Assembly (NCBI GenBank): GCA_963971425.1
Contig: OZ020515.1
Location: 10,246,291-10,310,290 of the forward strand
Origin: Bryoerythrophyllum caledonicum
Lineage: Eukaryota > Streptophyta > Bryopsida > Pottiales > Pottiaceae
Length of the DNA: 64,000 nt
Direction: 5' to 3'
The position numbers were made by a program, and so were the translations under genes. The notes below the pieces were generated by a model. The model saw only the letters and a list, made by a program, of their open reading frames with translations, did not search any database and was not told where the DNA came from. How positions within the stretch are numbered: the first letter of the stretch is position 1; each line of letters begins with the position of its first letter. Positions 10,763 to 23,461 of this stretch are shown here, one piece after another.

Positions 10763-12580
10763 CAGGTTGAGTGAATTACCCAAAATGTGGGTATAGTTTA
10801 GATCCACTCGACCGAAACTGTCATTAAATTGGGAGATTGGAAATCTTCAAAATAACAAATATGGTGTTTTTGTACACGATAATATTTGCGCACAAGATCG
10901 TGAAATCCCTATAGTGTACTGCAATGTTAATCTTTCCCGTGCTAAAACTCTAGGCTTGCATTTGAGTTCCAAACACCGAGTCTGCACTCGTCCAAATTTC
11001 CCCCCCGCTCCGGTTCTAGAACCTCGCTCCTCGCGTCAAACATTCAGCCTCACGCCTTCATGAACACATGCTACTTCTCGCGCTTCATCCGGAGCTCACA
11101 TGCTCAAACTCACATGTCATTCGTCCAGTTTGTTCGAGCACCTTTTCCGCTTCTAGAGCTCCTTGTCAACGTCCACCTTCCTCCTCAGCCCATAGACTCC
11201 CAAGGAAGTGGATTTGGACAAAGGCTCCTACTTTCTATGGATATCATCCAACTCTATCTCCATTGTTTTGCTCTCCACCACCTCTTATAACCTTATCTCT
11301 AACTTTCATCCATTCCCTTCTAAGCAAGTTTGAGTTCTTGCAACAAAATCAACACTCAAACATAGCTTTAAAAACATCCTAGACACATGATTTTGAGGAT
11401 TTTTGGTGTTGAAAATCCACTAAGACTACACTCATATCAAAGTGGTGATCTTTCTCAAGTAATAAATAAGTGAAAAACAGTCATAAATCACAATAAGTTG
11501 AGTCCATGCCGCTCTTCAAAAGTGAAAGCATGATACCAATGAAGCTAATGATATGCAACACGTACACCCTCACCACATCACGTGCGAGATTCAACTTGAG
11601 AAAGATGAGTCTCTCTCAATCACAGGTGGAGGTCATTTGGGCTCGAGTTTCTAAACGAGGTGTCAAAAGACACCACTGTAGACCTAGCCGTCACACCCCA
11701 TTAACCCTAACTCTAATCGCTAATTTGGGCTAAATTGTATGTGTAAGCTCCAAATAAACCCCCCCTAGTGGGAGGCTTATCTTGAACACAAGACCCTACT
11801 CCAGGGATTCAGCCCCTTGTACAACCACAATCAAGACCATTCATTCACACCACATGTTAGGGTATAGTGGCTTCTGATGTAGCTACGTGGAATTTGGTGA
11901 TTACAAGTGTTTTTAATGCATGAATTCAGCCTTACTTCATGCCCAGACTTTAAACTTGCATAACTTTTTCTTTACGGCTTTGTTTTCAATGTTTTTTGGC
12001 TTAAAAGGGTTCAGCACGTCCTTGTTAACTTGTTTAAATCATTCAGGACCAGATTTAGACCAGGATACGACCCCCACAGCAGTTGACAGTAGACACACAC
12101 TCTTCAAGACTCCAGAACCTTGTTCCCCTTATCTTCTTGTTCACAACTCCGATTTTTATGTTTTCTCCTCCTGCCTTAACTAGTTTTTCGTGCTTAACAC
12201 AATGGAATCACTTAAATAAACCAACCGACTTACAACCGGACTCACAAGCATGCGACCAGTAGTACCACTACTTAACACATCCATTCACAGAAATCATGAA
12301 CCATCCAATCACATGCACATTGTCATGCAACCATCTTCCCAGTGTGATTAAACCCTTGGTTTTTACTTAAGAATGTTTTTAGATTAGGAAGCCCTAACTA
12401 TGCCCTAAATTCAACAGCGCTTTCGCATAGGTGTTGGATATAAAAAATTTAATTGTTCTTTTCCTTCGACATGCAAAAGTGCAAGACAATCACATTTACA
12501 AATTGGATTTAGCAAGTGTGGAGGAAAAGCTCCTTGATTCCCAACGCAGTTCACCCTCTGCCGTTGTCTTCTCTCTAATC
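10763..12580. other. non-coding stretch
   Basis: No gene is supported. The open frames at 11060-11382 and 11920-12183 lack domains and look random. Confidence 0.4.
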
Positions 12581-12584
12581 TTTC

Positions 12585-12940
12585 GTTGTGATCTTCGTGT
12601 TCGTCCTCTTCCTCTCGGTCGTGATGGTGTTCAGCTCCTCTTCCTCTTTGCTGTGATCTTTGTGTTCGTCTTCTTCCTCTCAGTCGTGATGGTGTTCAGC
12701 TCCTCTTCCTCTCAGTCGTGATGGTGTTCAGCTCCTCTTCCTCTTCGTTGTGATCTTCGGTTCGTCCTCTTCCTCTCGGTCGTGATGGTGTTCAGCTCCT
12801 CTTCCTCTTGGCTGTGATCTTCGTGTTCGTCCTCTTCCTCTCGGTCGTGATGGTGTTCAGCTCCTCTTCCTCTTGGCTGTGATCTTTGTGTTCGTCCTCT
12901 TCTTCTCGGTCGTGATGGTGTTCAGCTCCTCTTCCTACCA
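12585..12940. repeat. CT-rich minisatellite, unit about 66 bases
   Basis: About five or six imperfect units contain CGTGATGGTGTTCAGCTCC followed by CTCTTCCTCTTGGCTGTGATC-type spacers. Units vary by internal duplication. The apparent frames through it are repeat translations. Confidence 0.8.
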
Positions 12941-14079
12941 AAAATTCTCTCCTCGTACCTTCGAATGAGCTCCTTGCGGAGGGTAACCCCTCTAGGGACT
13001 CCTCCTCCTCATGGGATCACGCGTTCCCTCGTCGTTCCCTACCGCCATCTTTGTTTCACCAATAATGACCTCAATTAATAAAAAACCTTAACCTACATAC
13101 TAAATACTTCCAAGCCACCCTTGTAATAACTAAGGAGGTCCCTCTACTAACCTAAGAATACTTCTACTAATAATTTAACCTCATCTCACATGATGTGCAC
13201 ATGATCAACAATAAGTGAGCCCCTTTAACTAATTCAAGGGTTCTAAACCCACCTACATCTACCTAACCTTGAACCGCCCTTGCATGGACCATGGTTAATT
13301 AATTAGTGATTGGTGGAGGGATTTTGCTTCAAGCCATTTTGACTTCTTTAACTAATTTTTTAATGGGCTTTTCAAGCCTCATTCTTTTTTCTTCCTCCTC
13401 ACCATCATTCTTTATTTTTTTCCCTTTCATCTAACCCCCTTTTAATTGTGGTTAAATCACCAGGGCTACTCGTGGTTTCTGAATTGGTGGGAGGTCATTT
13501 CCTTCTCCATTCTTTTCTTTTTATCATTTCTATTGTTTTTATTTTTTAACCTTTGTTTTTTCTACTCTATTTTTTTTTGGTTAACCATATAAAAATATTG
13601 GTTGCCATAACATGGCTTTCAATTAAGAATTAGTAGATGAAAAGGCCAATTGGCCATTTTTAGCAAAGAATCATGGATTAATTCAATTGGTGAACCCATT
13701 TTATTAATTTCTAACCTCAACATGTGAGTTGTGTGACCCTTTCGTCACCGTGAGCCATTTTTGTGGCTCATCGTACGCCTTTTGATAACTCCACAACTCC
13801 CTAGGTGGTTTCTAACCAAAAACCACCTACACCTCTTTGATAGGCACATTTAAAGGATTCCTTCAAAGGGCGTATATGGAAGATTCTTTCAAAGAACACA
13901 TCCAAAGAACAAAGTGATTCCTCCAAAAGGTTTTGTTATCTCCAAAAATTGATGGATGAAAGTTGTTTGTTGCGGAATGACAAATGTTCCGAACAAACTT
14001 TTTTGTTATATATATATATATATATATCTACCTACATAAAAGGCGTCAGTCTGTCTATCCAATTCCGGTCACGTGACCT
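12941..14079. other. AT-rich non-coding stretch
   Basis: No gene is seen. A short TA microsatellite lies at about 14008-14028. Confidence 0.4.
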
Positions 14080-14287
14080 CTCTTTCTTGATTTTGACCTC
14101 TTGATGTGAAGGGTGAGGCATGGTGATGCACTCTTCTTGACTCTTGATATTAGGTAGTAACTTAATGATTCTTGATTTTGACCTCTTGATGTGAAGGGTT
14201 TTCTCCTCCTATAATAGGTATTAACCTAATGACTCTTGATTTTGACCTCTTGATGTGAAGGGTTTTCTCCTCCTATATTAGGCAAGT
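14080..14287. repeat. tandem repeat, unit about 65-80 bases
   Basis: Three copies contain TTGATTTTGACCTCTTGATG followed by GTGAAGGG, starting near 14088, 14170 and 14235. The last two also share TTTTCTCCTCCTAT. No coding content is seen. Confidence 0.8.
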
Positions 14288-16081
14288 GATACTTATGTGC
14301 ACAAAGGGTTGATTAAAATGCAAATGTAAAGCAAAAGTACTTTATTTTTGGAGTGGATTTAAACTAGGGTAACGTTTACATGCACTCCAAAAATATAAAT
14401 ACTTTTCCATTTAGATTTGATTTGAGCTTATAGGTTTTAAAATACAAAACATACAAACGTAAATTTAACACACCACCCTCCGCTCTCCCCGTCGGGACGA
14501 CGGGTACCAACCCTAGTATATATATATAACTTTGTTGAAAACATCTCAATGTTCATACAAGCTTGTAACAAACAGTTGGAGCTACGCGGAGTCTCCAATT
14601 TGCACTTAGAATAGCAGTTCAATTTTTTGAAAGGTTTAGTGTGAAAAAGAAATCAGATTTCCTCAAGGTTACCACTATGCAACATCTTCATAAGACACTT
14701 GAGAAATTTATGATCAAAATTAAGACCATATGAATCTATCCAAAATGAAATTGTCCTCTCATGGAGAAACGGTCCTTTAGGGGTTAAGATTCTATAACTA
14801 ACGTTTTTGAAGTGTTTCTTGTGTAAAAAATGTCAAGAAACTCAAGGGGTTAAAATCTAAACTAGAAATGTATATCACTACTTATGAAATGTTTATACAT
14901 ACTTTGAGATTCATTATCTAAATTTCTATGCAATTATGACTTACTTCAAAACTCACTAAAGCATATAATTTCTGGTCATGGTCTTGTAAACTGGCATATA
15001 TGTAATTCTCATTGTAATCCAAGCATCATTTCAATGTCTACATCTAAACTTGAGGAAGAATGTCTTCTTTGTTACAAATCTTGACTTAATTAAATGTGCT
15101 TAAATCCAACAACCATCACTTGCATGATTCCAAAGGATTAAGGACTTGGAAATGTGCAACCGAGAAATAACTAATCAAAATTGACTTAGTCATTAATTTT
15201 GTTATTTGGATCACGTATGCGAACATCATGGAGGTGGATTTCTTTGTGACATGCCATGTCTTTTTACTCACAATGGCCAAGGACTCACTCTCTCAAAGAA
15301 GACAAAGGAGCAATGGATATTTCAAAGCTGATCATGCGTCATCCTATATTAACATTCCCAAGTAATGTTTTTTAAACTTCTTTTATGAACTTGCTAGAGT
15401 GGCGACACAAATTTCATAGAGACCAAAAGTTTGGCATCATTTTCAGAGTATTGTAGAAAAATCTTTTGTGTTTCATCTAGACCATGTAGTCCACATATAC
15501 TAAGAGAAATGTTTATGTCGACTATAGGGTGTAGATGCAACACAAAAGATTGGCATTAACATTGGGTGTGATAATTGGCATTAACTGCCAAAGGAATCAT
15601 TATCACACCCTATAGTCCACATATGATGGCAAATAGGGGAGGGGCGTACTCGCCCATCTTTGGCACTCAATTTCATGATATCACATAGTAATTTCGCCGA
15701 AAACTAGGTCAGGATTAAAAAAAATTAGTTATTAGGCAAACAATTCCTCTAAAAAAAACAATGTTCCTACAAGCTAAATTCTCAAATTTTTAAAAAGATG
15801 TGAACTTTTTTCATAACATTGAAAGTAAATTAAAAAACACTTAGGTGTCAAATTGGCACTAACATAGGGTGTGATAATGATTCGTTTTTGAGCAAATTCA
15901 ATCAACACATGATGGTGAGCTCAGGGCATAATTGACACCATGTTCTTTATTGACAATGCTTTAGCCATGCAAGGAAAAATAGAGTTAAATTTTTGGACTC
16001 AATAGAGTTAAATGCAAAGTCACCTAAAGTTTTTATAAGATATCTCCTCTTTTAATTGACAATATTATTCTGACCTCACTC
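14288..16081. other. AT-rich stretch with solitary TTAA-element ends
   Basis: No gene is supported. A right end of the TTAA-flanked family (GGTCCTTTAGGGGTTAA) lies near 14771-14787 without a matching left end, and a weaker one lies near 14844-14853. Around 15500-15620 and 15850-15885, inverted or direct copies of TAGGGTGTGATAAT occur. Confidence 0.45.
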
Positions 16082-17037
16082 TTAACCCCTAAAGGACCAA
16101 GGCAGTTTTACACCAAAAACACTTCAAAATTAATGGATTCTAGTGCAATGAATAAAGAAGGAAACAAAGTTTTTTTTATTTTTAGTTCTGACCGTAGGAT
16201 CTCAATAAAGGCTTATTAAGTAATACATGTTCAAAATTTCATAAACTTTGACCGCACGGATTGAAAGATTATAGTGTTTGAAGTCAAGCAAATGGTTCAT
16301 TTTCTTCCCTGCGTTTAGTAGATCAGCAGACTTTGACTTCACTTGGTGTCAAAAAATTTCACTACACAAGGTCTAAATCTATTACCGTCTTGTTAAGCAT
16401 GCCGTTAGCTCTTTACACACCAATTTTTAGAGGTAGAGACGGGGTGTAGCATATTCAAAACAAGTGTGCAAGGAGTGGAGGCTCGAAATTCGTTAATTCA
16501 CACTTTAATTTTTTTTGAACTTAATATGTTTTCAATTGATAATCCGAATGGTTGATAAGAAGGTTTACATTACATATTGTTGTGGACAAAATAAAAAGTG
16601 AAAAATATGAAGATCTCTAGGTTTTATGGGGAAAAGAAAAAGTTTTTTTGGTACCTTGCCCGACAATGAGTGACAATGTGTGAAAATGTTTGACTTGGGT
16701 TGGTATGCTATTTTTCACTAAAGACAAGAACTTTTTTTTGACAACATGAAGGGAAATAATATTACTTGGGAACACTGAAAATCTCACTTTCAATAGAGTG
16801 TCCTATCAAAAGTTTTTGGAGGTGCCCGAGGTGCCCGCCGACCCCATTTAAAATTCAAAATCCTATAACTTTTTCATCAAATGTCCAATTTAGGAAAAAT
16901 TTATTTTCCCACTAAGCTCTTGGTAATGTCTTTCTATAGTGAAATTTTTTAAAGAAGAATGTTGGAAATTGACACCATAGGAACCTGACCGAACTTTCAA
17001 AAAGCCCATTTTGGGCACTTGGTCCTTTAGGGGTTAA
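16082..17037. mobile_element. TTAA-flanked terminal-inverted-repeat element (piggyBac-like MITE), best copy
   Basis: The left end is TTAACCCCTAAAGGACCAAG and the right end is its exact reverse complement, CTTGGTCCTTTAGGGGTTAA. A TTAA duplication therefore flanks a 948-bp unit with perfect 16-bp inverted repeats starting CCCC. TTAA targets and CCC-starting ends are characteristic of piggyBac transposons. No transposase is present, so it would move only in trans. Internal sequence (AAACTTTGACCGCACGG, a GTGTAGCATATTCAAAA block) recurs in the copies at 33264-33950 (opposite orientation), 34293-35705 and 54505-56042. Confidence 0.8.
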
Positions 17038-17239
17038 TAGCTATTAGATCAACAAAAGACTATGGTACTCTCTTATTTTTATTTTGGAAGAGCTTCGTGG
17101 TCTTGAAACTCAAGTCAATGTTAGTTTTAGATCCCTTAGAGAAAGAAGAAGGAGAGATCCAAGCATACTATACTTGTGGATCAAATTTGGCACCGGAAGT
17201 CATTTTATGAGACTTTAAGCATTTGGCACTTAGGAATTA

Positions 17240-17564
17240 CAGTCAACTCCCTTTAGAAAAGCATATGATATTTAACAACAATCTCATTATAAGAGGCGGT
17301 TTGGGTCAAGAACAAATTTCGGCTCATTATAACAGCCATATGTCATTACAGCCTCATTCATCATCAAATCCCTTCCCTAGGCTTTGCTTATTGTGCACTT
17401 TCAAGTTGTCATCACTCCCACCAAACTAAAACAACCATCACTATACATCCACAACTCCCACATTACAACCTTCACCCACCTTCCCATTTTAACAATTGCC
17501 CATTATAGCAGCCTCTATATATAGCAGGCATAACCAACAAGGTTGTTGTAAAGGGAGCTGACTG
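17240..17564. mobile_element. pogo-like MITE with TA duplication
   Basis: The left inverted repeat CAGTCAACTCCCTTTA pairs with the right end, whose reverse complement is CAGTCAGCTCCCTTTA. Both sides are flanked by TA (17238-17239 and 17565-17566). CAGT-starting ends with TA targets are typical of pogo/Tigger elements of the Tc1/mariner superfamily. At 325 bp with no transposase frame, it is non-autonomous. Confidence 0.65.
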
Positions 17565-17566
17565 TA

Positions 17567-19012
17567 CATATTCTAGGTTTTAGCAAGAGCTCTTTTAGAA
17601 TTTTCAACAATTTCTTCATTAGTGGCTTTGGATCTTTGTCCTTAAACAATTTCCAAGGCTCCTCTCCGCAGCTCCATTATTGCTACAACTTTTGACATTC
17701 CTTTTTTGAATATATGTCAATTGTAATCATTATAATTCCATTGATTTTAAAATATTATACAAACATCTAATTTTATATTTATATAAAATTAGATTAAAAT
17801 TAGATAAAATTAGATATAGAGAGGTATTTTATATTTAATGATTTTTTGTTGTGTTTTATTTATTTCAACAACTTCATCTTTAGACTTTTTTTGTTTGGAC
17901 AAATTCCTTGAATTTTCTCAAAATTTTGGACACTCCCCATTGTGAATTCATTATGTACGAAAGTGACCCGCAAGGAGGGTATACGAAACAAACGAATATT
18001 ATTGCATCTTCTTCTCCAAGCACATGCCTCATTTCAAACATGACCCGTGATGTAGGATATGGACAGATGTGACCCAAGATCCATATTTGTTGTCACATCC
18101 ACCTCACATGGGAAAAGGAAGATGCTGCCTCTCTCACTTGTCTTTGTCACCAAGAACAAGTTCCGCAAGATGATTGACCAGAACAAGGGTCTTCAGCATG
18201 CAATTGTGTACGGAGAATACCAAGGGATCCCCAAAAGACTGGCAAAATTGTCTACAATTCTGACATGATTCCAGCTCATGATGTGAATATTAATTGCTAA
18301 TGCACACAAACTCTAACATGTAAATTTTGTGACAGCTTCGTGAATTCATGTAGCACTAACCAAGGACGTCCTCTTCAGACTGGAGTACGAGGCCTGGAGC
18401 ACACAAGGAAGTCGCCCAAACAACAAATTTGAGTACGTCATAGAAACTGCAGACAATCAGCTTGATCACTCGATTTCCAGGATCCTTGATGCTGAGAAAT
18501 CTAAGTTTATCCCTAAAAGACCCAGCATGCTGGATTTATAAAAAAATAACAATGCCAAAAATCACATAAGTTCATGACAAACAGAATTCTACTGCCAGAG
18601 CATCAATGTCAAAAGTATGATGTGTGTCAACATATCATCCAGATATTGACCTCGATGTCTGAGTTGAATGGAATCAAAATACTCTAAAAACTCTATCTGA
18701 GTTGTCTCCTATTGACGTCATACTTTTAATACCACCTTTCACTTTCGGCTCATGAATCCCTACAGGAAACAGTGTGAAAAGTGAGGCTGGTCAGGGATAT
18801 TTGCCAAGCCGGTTTTCTATGAGCAGAGTTTGTGTTTTCTAAATCTGTGAAAATCACCTTCAAAGGCGAAAATCTCTTCATTTTTCACAGGCGCCGTAGA
18901 TCTTGACAGGGCGGCAAGGAAGGGATTGATGAAACACAAGTCAGGAAGAGACAGAAGGGCTCTGGCTAGTTTGAGGGCAATGTTTTGGGCTGAGGAATCT
19001 AATGGGTACCAG
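17567..19012. other. mostly non-coding, with two coding-like plus-strand stretches
   Basis: Plus-strand frames at about 18365-18540 (LEYEAWSTQGSRPNNKFEY, then NQLDHSISRILDAEKS) and about 18892-19095 (RAARKGLMKHKSGRDRRALA, preceded by TTTTTCACAG as a possible splice acceptor) look coding in composition. I could not join them into a gene or recognise them. The second overlaps the small minus-strand gene in antisense. They may be exons of an unrecognised or decayed gene. Confidence 0.3.
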
Positions 19013-19962
19013 CTACCTGCGAAGGGAAGTTACTCTAGCAATGAGCCAGGACAGGAAGCGAAGGATGGAGGGGTAGAGAAAGAAAATCATGGATAGGGTA
19101 AGCGTAACGAACACCAAGGATGGTATCAACGCTCCAGGTTTGTTGGTGGAGGGTTGGCCAACCGCAGGAGAGTCTCCTTGTGACATTGAGGCATGAATGC
19201 TGGTGGATCCGAACTTTGGCTCAGAACCTTGCTTCGACCTGATAAGCAAAAGAAATAAGGTTTATATTAGATGGTAAGATAGCACAACCCGCTAATAAAT
19301 AGTTCAGAAGATGTGGTGTGTATTAACCTTTCAATACCAACCGAGCTGCTTTTACTTATATTAATGTAGGAACTGTATGTTCTCCACCAAAGCCTCGCAC
19401 TATGATAGTTACAAAGCTGAAACCAAAGCCAAATGATAGTTACAGTGAGGTGAAGAGCTCGTGTTCACAATTTTCTGGGTTAAGACCATCATGTCTCTCC
19501 AGCTGCTTTGCAGTCACAATTATGCTATGAACATGAGTGAAGAACTGGCAAAATACAGGAGGTCATGATTGATGGAAATTAAGACAAACACTGGTTCAAA
19601 TGCAGTACCCGGCGAAATTCTGAACGGCACCCCAAATTCCCTTTCCTTGACCTGATGGGCCAGCAGCGCCTTCATCCGACTCCTTTTCAGGCGGTTTGTT
19701 ATGAGGAGGACCTGCATCCAATCCAAAGTGTCAGAGCCAAATCTCTAGCAAACATGGATAACGCTAAGCAGACTGAGGAGGCCTCCTGCACATGAAGAAC
19801 TGGATGCAGCATGTCAACAAATAATAACAGATGACTTGATCCAATGCAGTCATAAAAAAACAGCCCTGACATAACCACATTGATCAAGTAAAAGACCCGC
19901 AGTCCTCTCAAAAACTAAGGCAAGCTGAAACCTGCAAATTCAACAGCGGAGTTCCCATTCAT
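19013..19962 (-). CDS. small tail-anchored-type membrane protein, three exons
   Basis: Exons 19962-19932, 19711-19609 and 19238-19013 splice at GT-AG sites in matching phase to give a 119-residue protein. It starts MNGNSAVEFAGPPHNKPPEK and continues through a Gly-rich hydrophilic segment (GPSGQGKGIWGAVQNFAG). It ends with one hydrophobic helix (about residues 82-110: PSLVFVTLTLSMIFFLYPSI) and a short basic tail, SLRR. No signal peptide is visible, so a single C-terminal anchor with a cytosolic N-terminus is likely. The protein is not recognised and no function is assigned. It lies 274 bases downstream of the DnaJ gene on the same strand. A coding-like antisense frame overlaps its last exon, so expression should decide between them. 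Confidence 0.55.
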
Positions 19963-20236
19963 AGAAGAGGCGCAACTTAATACCCAGAGAGGCGCCGGGA
20001 GAAGATCCAAAATTTCAACTGGGTGATTCTAGGACTCATGGTGACAAAAGTATTGTGAATACCTCGTGCAAAGGTGAATAAGAATTCATTTTCAAGTCAA
20101 AATACAAGGCTATGAAGTAGGAAACAAGAGGCTCAGGCATGGTTACACTCAGGCCTGTGGCAGGCCCAAAACTACATCAAAATTTTGATCATCAACTCTC
20201 CCGGGCATCTGGGGGGGTGGGGGGCGAATGGAAAGG

Positions 20237-23200
20237 CTACCCAAAGCCGGATGATCCAGCAAGGCCCGAACTAGGAGGGGATTTCTTTTGTTTGGCTTTC
20301 GCAGCCGTAGTGCTCTTCTTACGCTGAGGCTTGCTGGTTGCATCCCGGACTTTTCCGCCCCCTCCTCCACGCCCTCCTCCTCCTCCCTTCTTCCGCAGCT
20401 CCCCTAATTCCTCCACCAGCTCACGCTCTTCGTCACTGCAGGTCCCCCAACACACACACACACAAGGCCAAAACTCATTGGAGCTAATCCTTGAAAAGTA
20501 ATTCAGATTTGAAACAACTCCCTATCCTTAACCCCTAAGCGCCCATGAGGACAGAATTGTCCAGTGTCACACCTCAAATTGAGACTTCTAGGAAGGGGCT
20601 GATTTACACAGCATTGGAAAGAAGAAAGTTAGCCTCATATACGTATCCAAACTTCATCTCAACTTCGTTGGTAAAAGAAACCACTGGGAAGACGAGGTAG
20701 TTTGAATACGTTTCGGAGATTACTACGAAGGTTGAAGTGCCGCGTCTAGTTATACTTCGGCACTTCGGGGTTAAATGTAGAGTTCCAACAGTGTACTTTA
20801 CCTCAGCTTTCGTGGTATTTTGACCTTCACTGTAAAGTAGTGGTCCCCACGTGACGTTAGCTTGTTCAGTTTCGGAGCTCCCAATTTGGGAAGCATCAAC
20901 GTCTCATCAGGTTGAGTGCCGGCCGGCACTTCAAGCTCCTTCTCACCCTCTACGGTTTGCACCTGCCAGTCAAAGAGAAAATCAATATAAAAAGTAAAAA
21001 GTAAAAAGTAAAACTGAAAACTACCGATCGAAGTGCAGAAAATAACGAGACCCTGGTGGAGGTTCATCTCTTCTTGATGTATCTGTAGTGCTGGCAACTA
21101 AACAAATGCCCGATTTCATAAGTCCGCATGAGCAGATTCAGAGTAGTAACCTGAGCAACTGTGCCAAGTATAGCATCTGTGTAATCAATGCTGACGTTCG
21201 AAAAGAGGTTGGTCCCCTCTCTTATAATCCCAGGCATCTCCTTCACGCTTAAAAATACATATAAATCCCCTGGTGGACCCCTGCATGATGCAAAATAAAA
21301 ACTAGATCAGTCATCACAAGTGCCCTATTCTCATATCCATCCAAGCTCTCACTGAAATTTAAAAACATGTCCCTTCTTCTTGAGTGAAAGACGTACCCTC
21401 GAGGGCCTGCATCACCTTCTCCACGCACACGGAGCGTGCTCCCATTATTAACACCTACAGGAATCTTGACCTTCAAATTCTTCTTCACTCGCACCCTTCC
21501 ATCTCCACCACATTTCCGACAAAATTCAGCTATCACTTGACCCTCTCCTCCACACTTTGGGCAAGTGGACACCTACAAACAAAGCCACTAAGACGTCAGA
21601 TTTCCAGATTACCTGATAAATACTCTAGTCCTCATGAACTAAACTTCAGAGTGAACATTTCGAAGGAATATAAGCACAACAATTGAACATTCCACGAAGA
21701 GGAAGTAGCTAGAGATAAGCTTGATTGCAAAACGGAAGGTAAACCTGAGAGAACGTTCCAAACGGGGTTTGTGACGATTGGACAACTTGCCCCACACCGC
21801 CACAAGTTTGACATCCTTTCCTACTGCTCCCTGATTTCGCACCACTTCCTGAGCAAGTGGTGCACGTCTCTAAATGCGAGGCCTCAAACTCCTTCTCCGT
21901 TCCAAATATGGCTTCCTTGAACTCTAAAGTCGTGTCATATCTGTCAAATATAAAAAAGTTCTAAGGATTACGTCCGTTGTCAAATCCAGATTCTTCTCCT
22001 TCGTCGCATTGAAGAGGTTTCGCAATCCAGGGGGAAAAAAACCAAATCCACCATAAATTGAAAAATATCGTCATATCCAAATTTGTGAAGAGTTCGCAAG
22101 CTTACCGAATGTCATCACCCTGAACGGACCTAGATCGTTGCTGCGTGTTGAATCCCATGCCACCCATGCCTCCCATTCCACCCATGCCACCCATACTGCC
22201 TCCGAAGAAGGACTCAAACAAATCAAACGGATTCGTCTGCACAATGGAAGAAAACAAGGTTTCAAAACCAGTTGAAAGTCAAAACAGTTCACACGGATCC
22301 ATCTGAACCATGAAAAAAAACAGAAATTTAGAGTCAGTTCTACAAAAAACTGAATGAAAATTAGGCTTGAACGTCGAAAGAGAACGAAGTTTCAGAGCCA
22401 GTTTTTGAACAAAACGGATTACTATTCAAGGCGTGCACAATGAAAGAACCCGAGGTTTAAAAATCAGTTGACAGACGAAACTGATCGTAAGTTGCGGCTT
22501 GAACAATGAAAAGAAAACGAGGTTTCAGAGCCAGTTTCTGAACAAACTGACTGTAATTCAAGGCTTTAGGAATGAAAGAAAGCGAGGTTTTGAGAGACAA
22601 AACAGGTGTGAGGAGAATCATCATACCCCATACGCCCCAGCGCCACCGGCAGCACCGCCCTTGAAAGCCGCCTCCCCATACTGATCATACAGTGGCCTCT
22701 TCTCATCGTCTGACAAAATCTGCAAACAAGCCGCACGTCAAAACCTTAAACCCCAAACCAAAACACAAAACCCACAAAGAAAGAGAGAGAGAGAAATGCA
22801 CATACCTCATAGGCGTTGGCAATCTCCTTAAACTTCTCCTCCGCGCCCTCTGTCTTGTTCACATCCGGATGATACTGAACACGAAAGGAACGCAAAAAAG
22901 CAATAAGAATCATCAATTCACAAACCTAGACCTCAAAAACCTACTGCATCTACAAATTTCAACTCAAAACCCTAGACCTCAAAAACCTTGAACCACAATT
23001 TTATCCACAAGCCCAATTCGTGCACACTTCAGAAACCTAGACCTCAAGCACAACTGCACCCACAAATCCCATTCGCCCACAATTCGCAAACCTAGACCTC
23101 AAAGACCTTAAACAAAACCTGCATCCACGAATAGCCCAAGACCTCAACCACGAATGCTCACCTTCCGGGCGAGTTTGCGATATGCGGACTTGATATCGCT

Positions 23201-23461
23201 CTTGGTGGCGTTCCTGGAGACGCCGAGAGAGGCGTAGTAATCCGCAGCCATGGCCACTACCCCCCTGCTGCTTCCGGTCCTCCCCTTGCGCTTCTCTGAC
23301 GCCCACAACCGCGTCTCGCCTGCTGCGAACGACGCCCGCCCGCCCGCCACGAACGCGCACCGCAGCCCCTTCCGGACCGAGACCTTCACCCTATGGTGGC
23401 ACCCCGGCATTGCCGCTGCGTACGACGTCGACGGTACCACCATCGCCGTCGTGTGCGCCAT
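20237..23461 (-). CDS. DJA7: chloroplast-targeted type-A DnaJ (HSP40) co-chaperone, nine exons
   Basis: Exons 23461-23162, 22874-22806, 22719-22627, 22236-22106, 21940-21745, 21572-21397, 21280-21151, 20962-20802 and 20435-20237 all have GT-AG borders and keep frame, giving 484 residues. Order of parts: a Ser/Arg/Ala-rich transit peptide (about 1-70); the J-domain with KYHPDVNK holding the HPD motif that stimulates Hsp70 ATPase; a Gly/Met-rich linker (repeated GGM); four zinc-binding CxxCxGxG-type motifs ([32 protein letters not shown]); then the two client-binding beta domains ([20 protein letters not shown] and [11 protein letters not shown]). It ends in a basic Gly/Lys-rich tail. By motif wording it is closest to the Arabidopsis DJA7 type. 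It would act with stromal Hsp70. The gene is divergent from the ZIP gene at 24154. Intron 8 contains a TTAA-flanked MITE. Confidence 0.93.
20528..20774. mobile_element. TTAA-flanked MITE inside a DnaJ intron
   Basis: A unit of about 240 bp begins TTAACCCCTAAGCGCC and ends GGCACTTCGGGGTTAA. The ends are imperfect inverted repeats (CCCCTAAGCGCC against CCCCGAAGTGCC) with TTAA on both sides. It lies wholly within the intron between DnaJ exons 8 and 9 (20436-20801), so it should be spliced out. It is a divergent member of the family best seen at 16082-17037, sharing a GCGCCC-type end with 58310. Confidence 0.65.

Noticed and set aside
12431..12721. 96-codon plus-strand frame
   Set aside because: It runs through a minisatellite; the sequence is repeat translation.
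18059..18268. 69-codon plus-strand frame with LSLVFVTKNKFRKMIDQNKG
   Set aside because: Coding-like in part but with no start context, splice partners or recognisable family, so not called as a gene.
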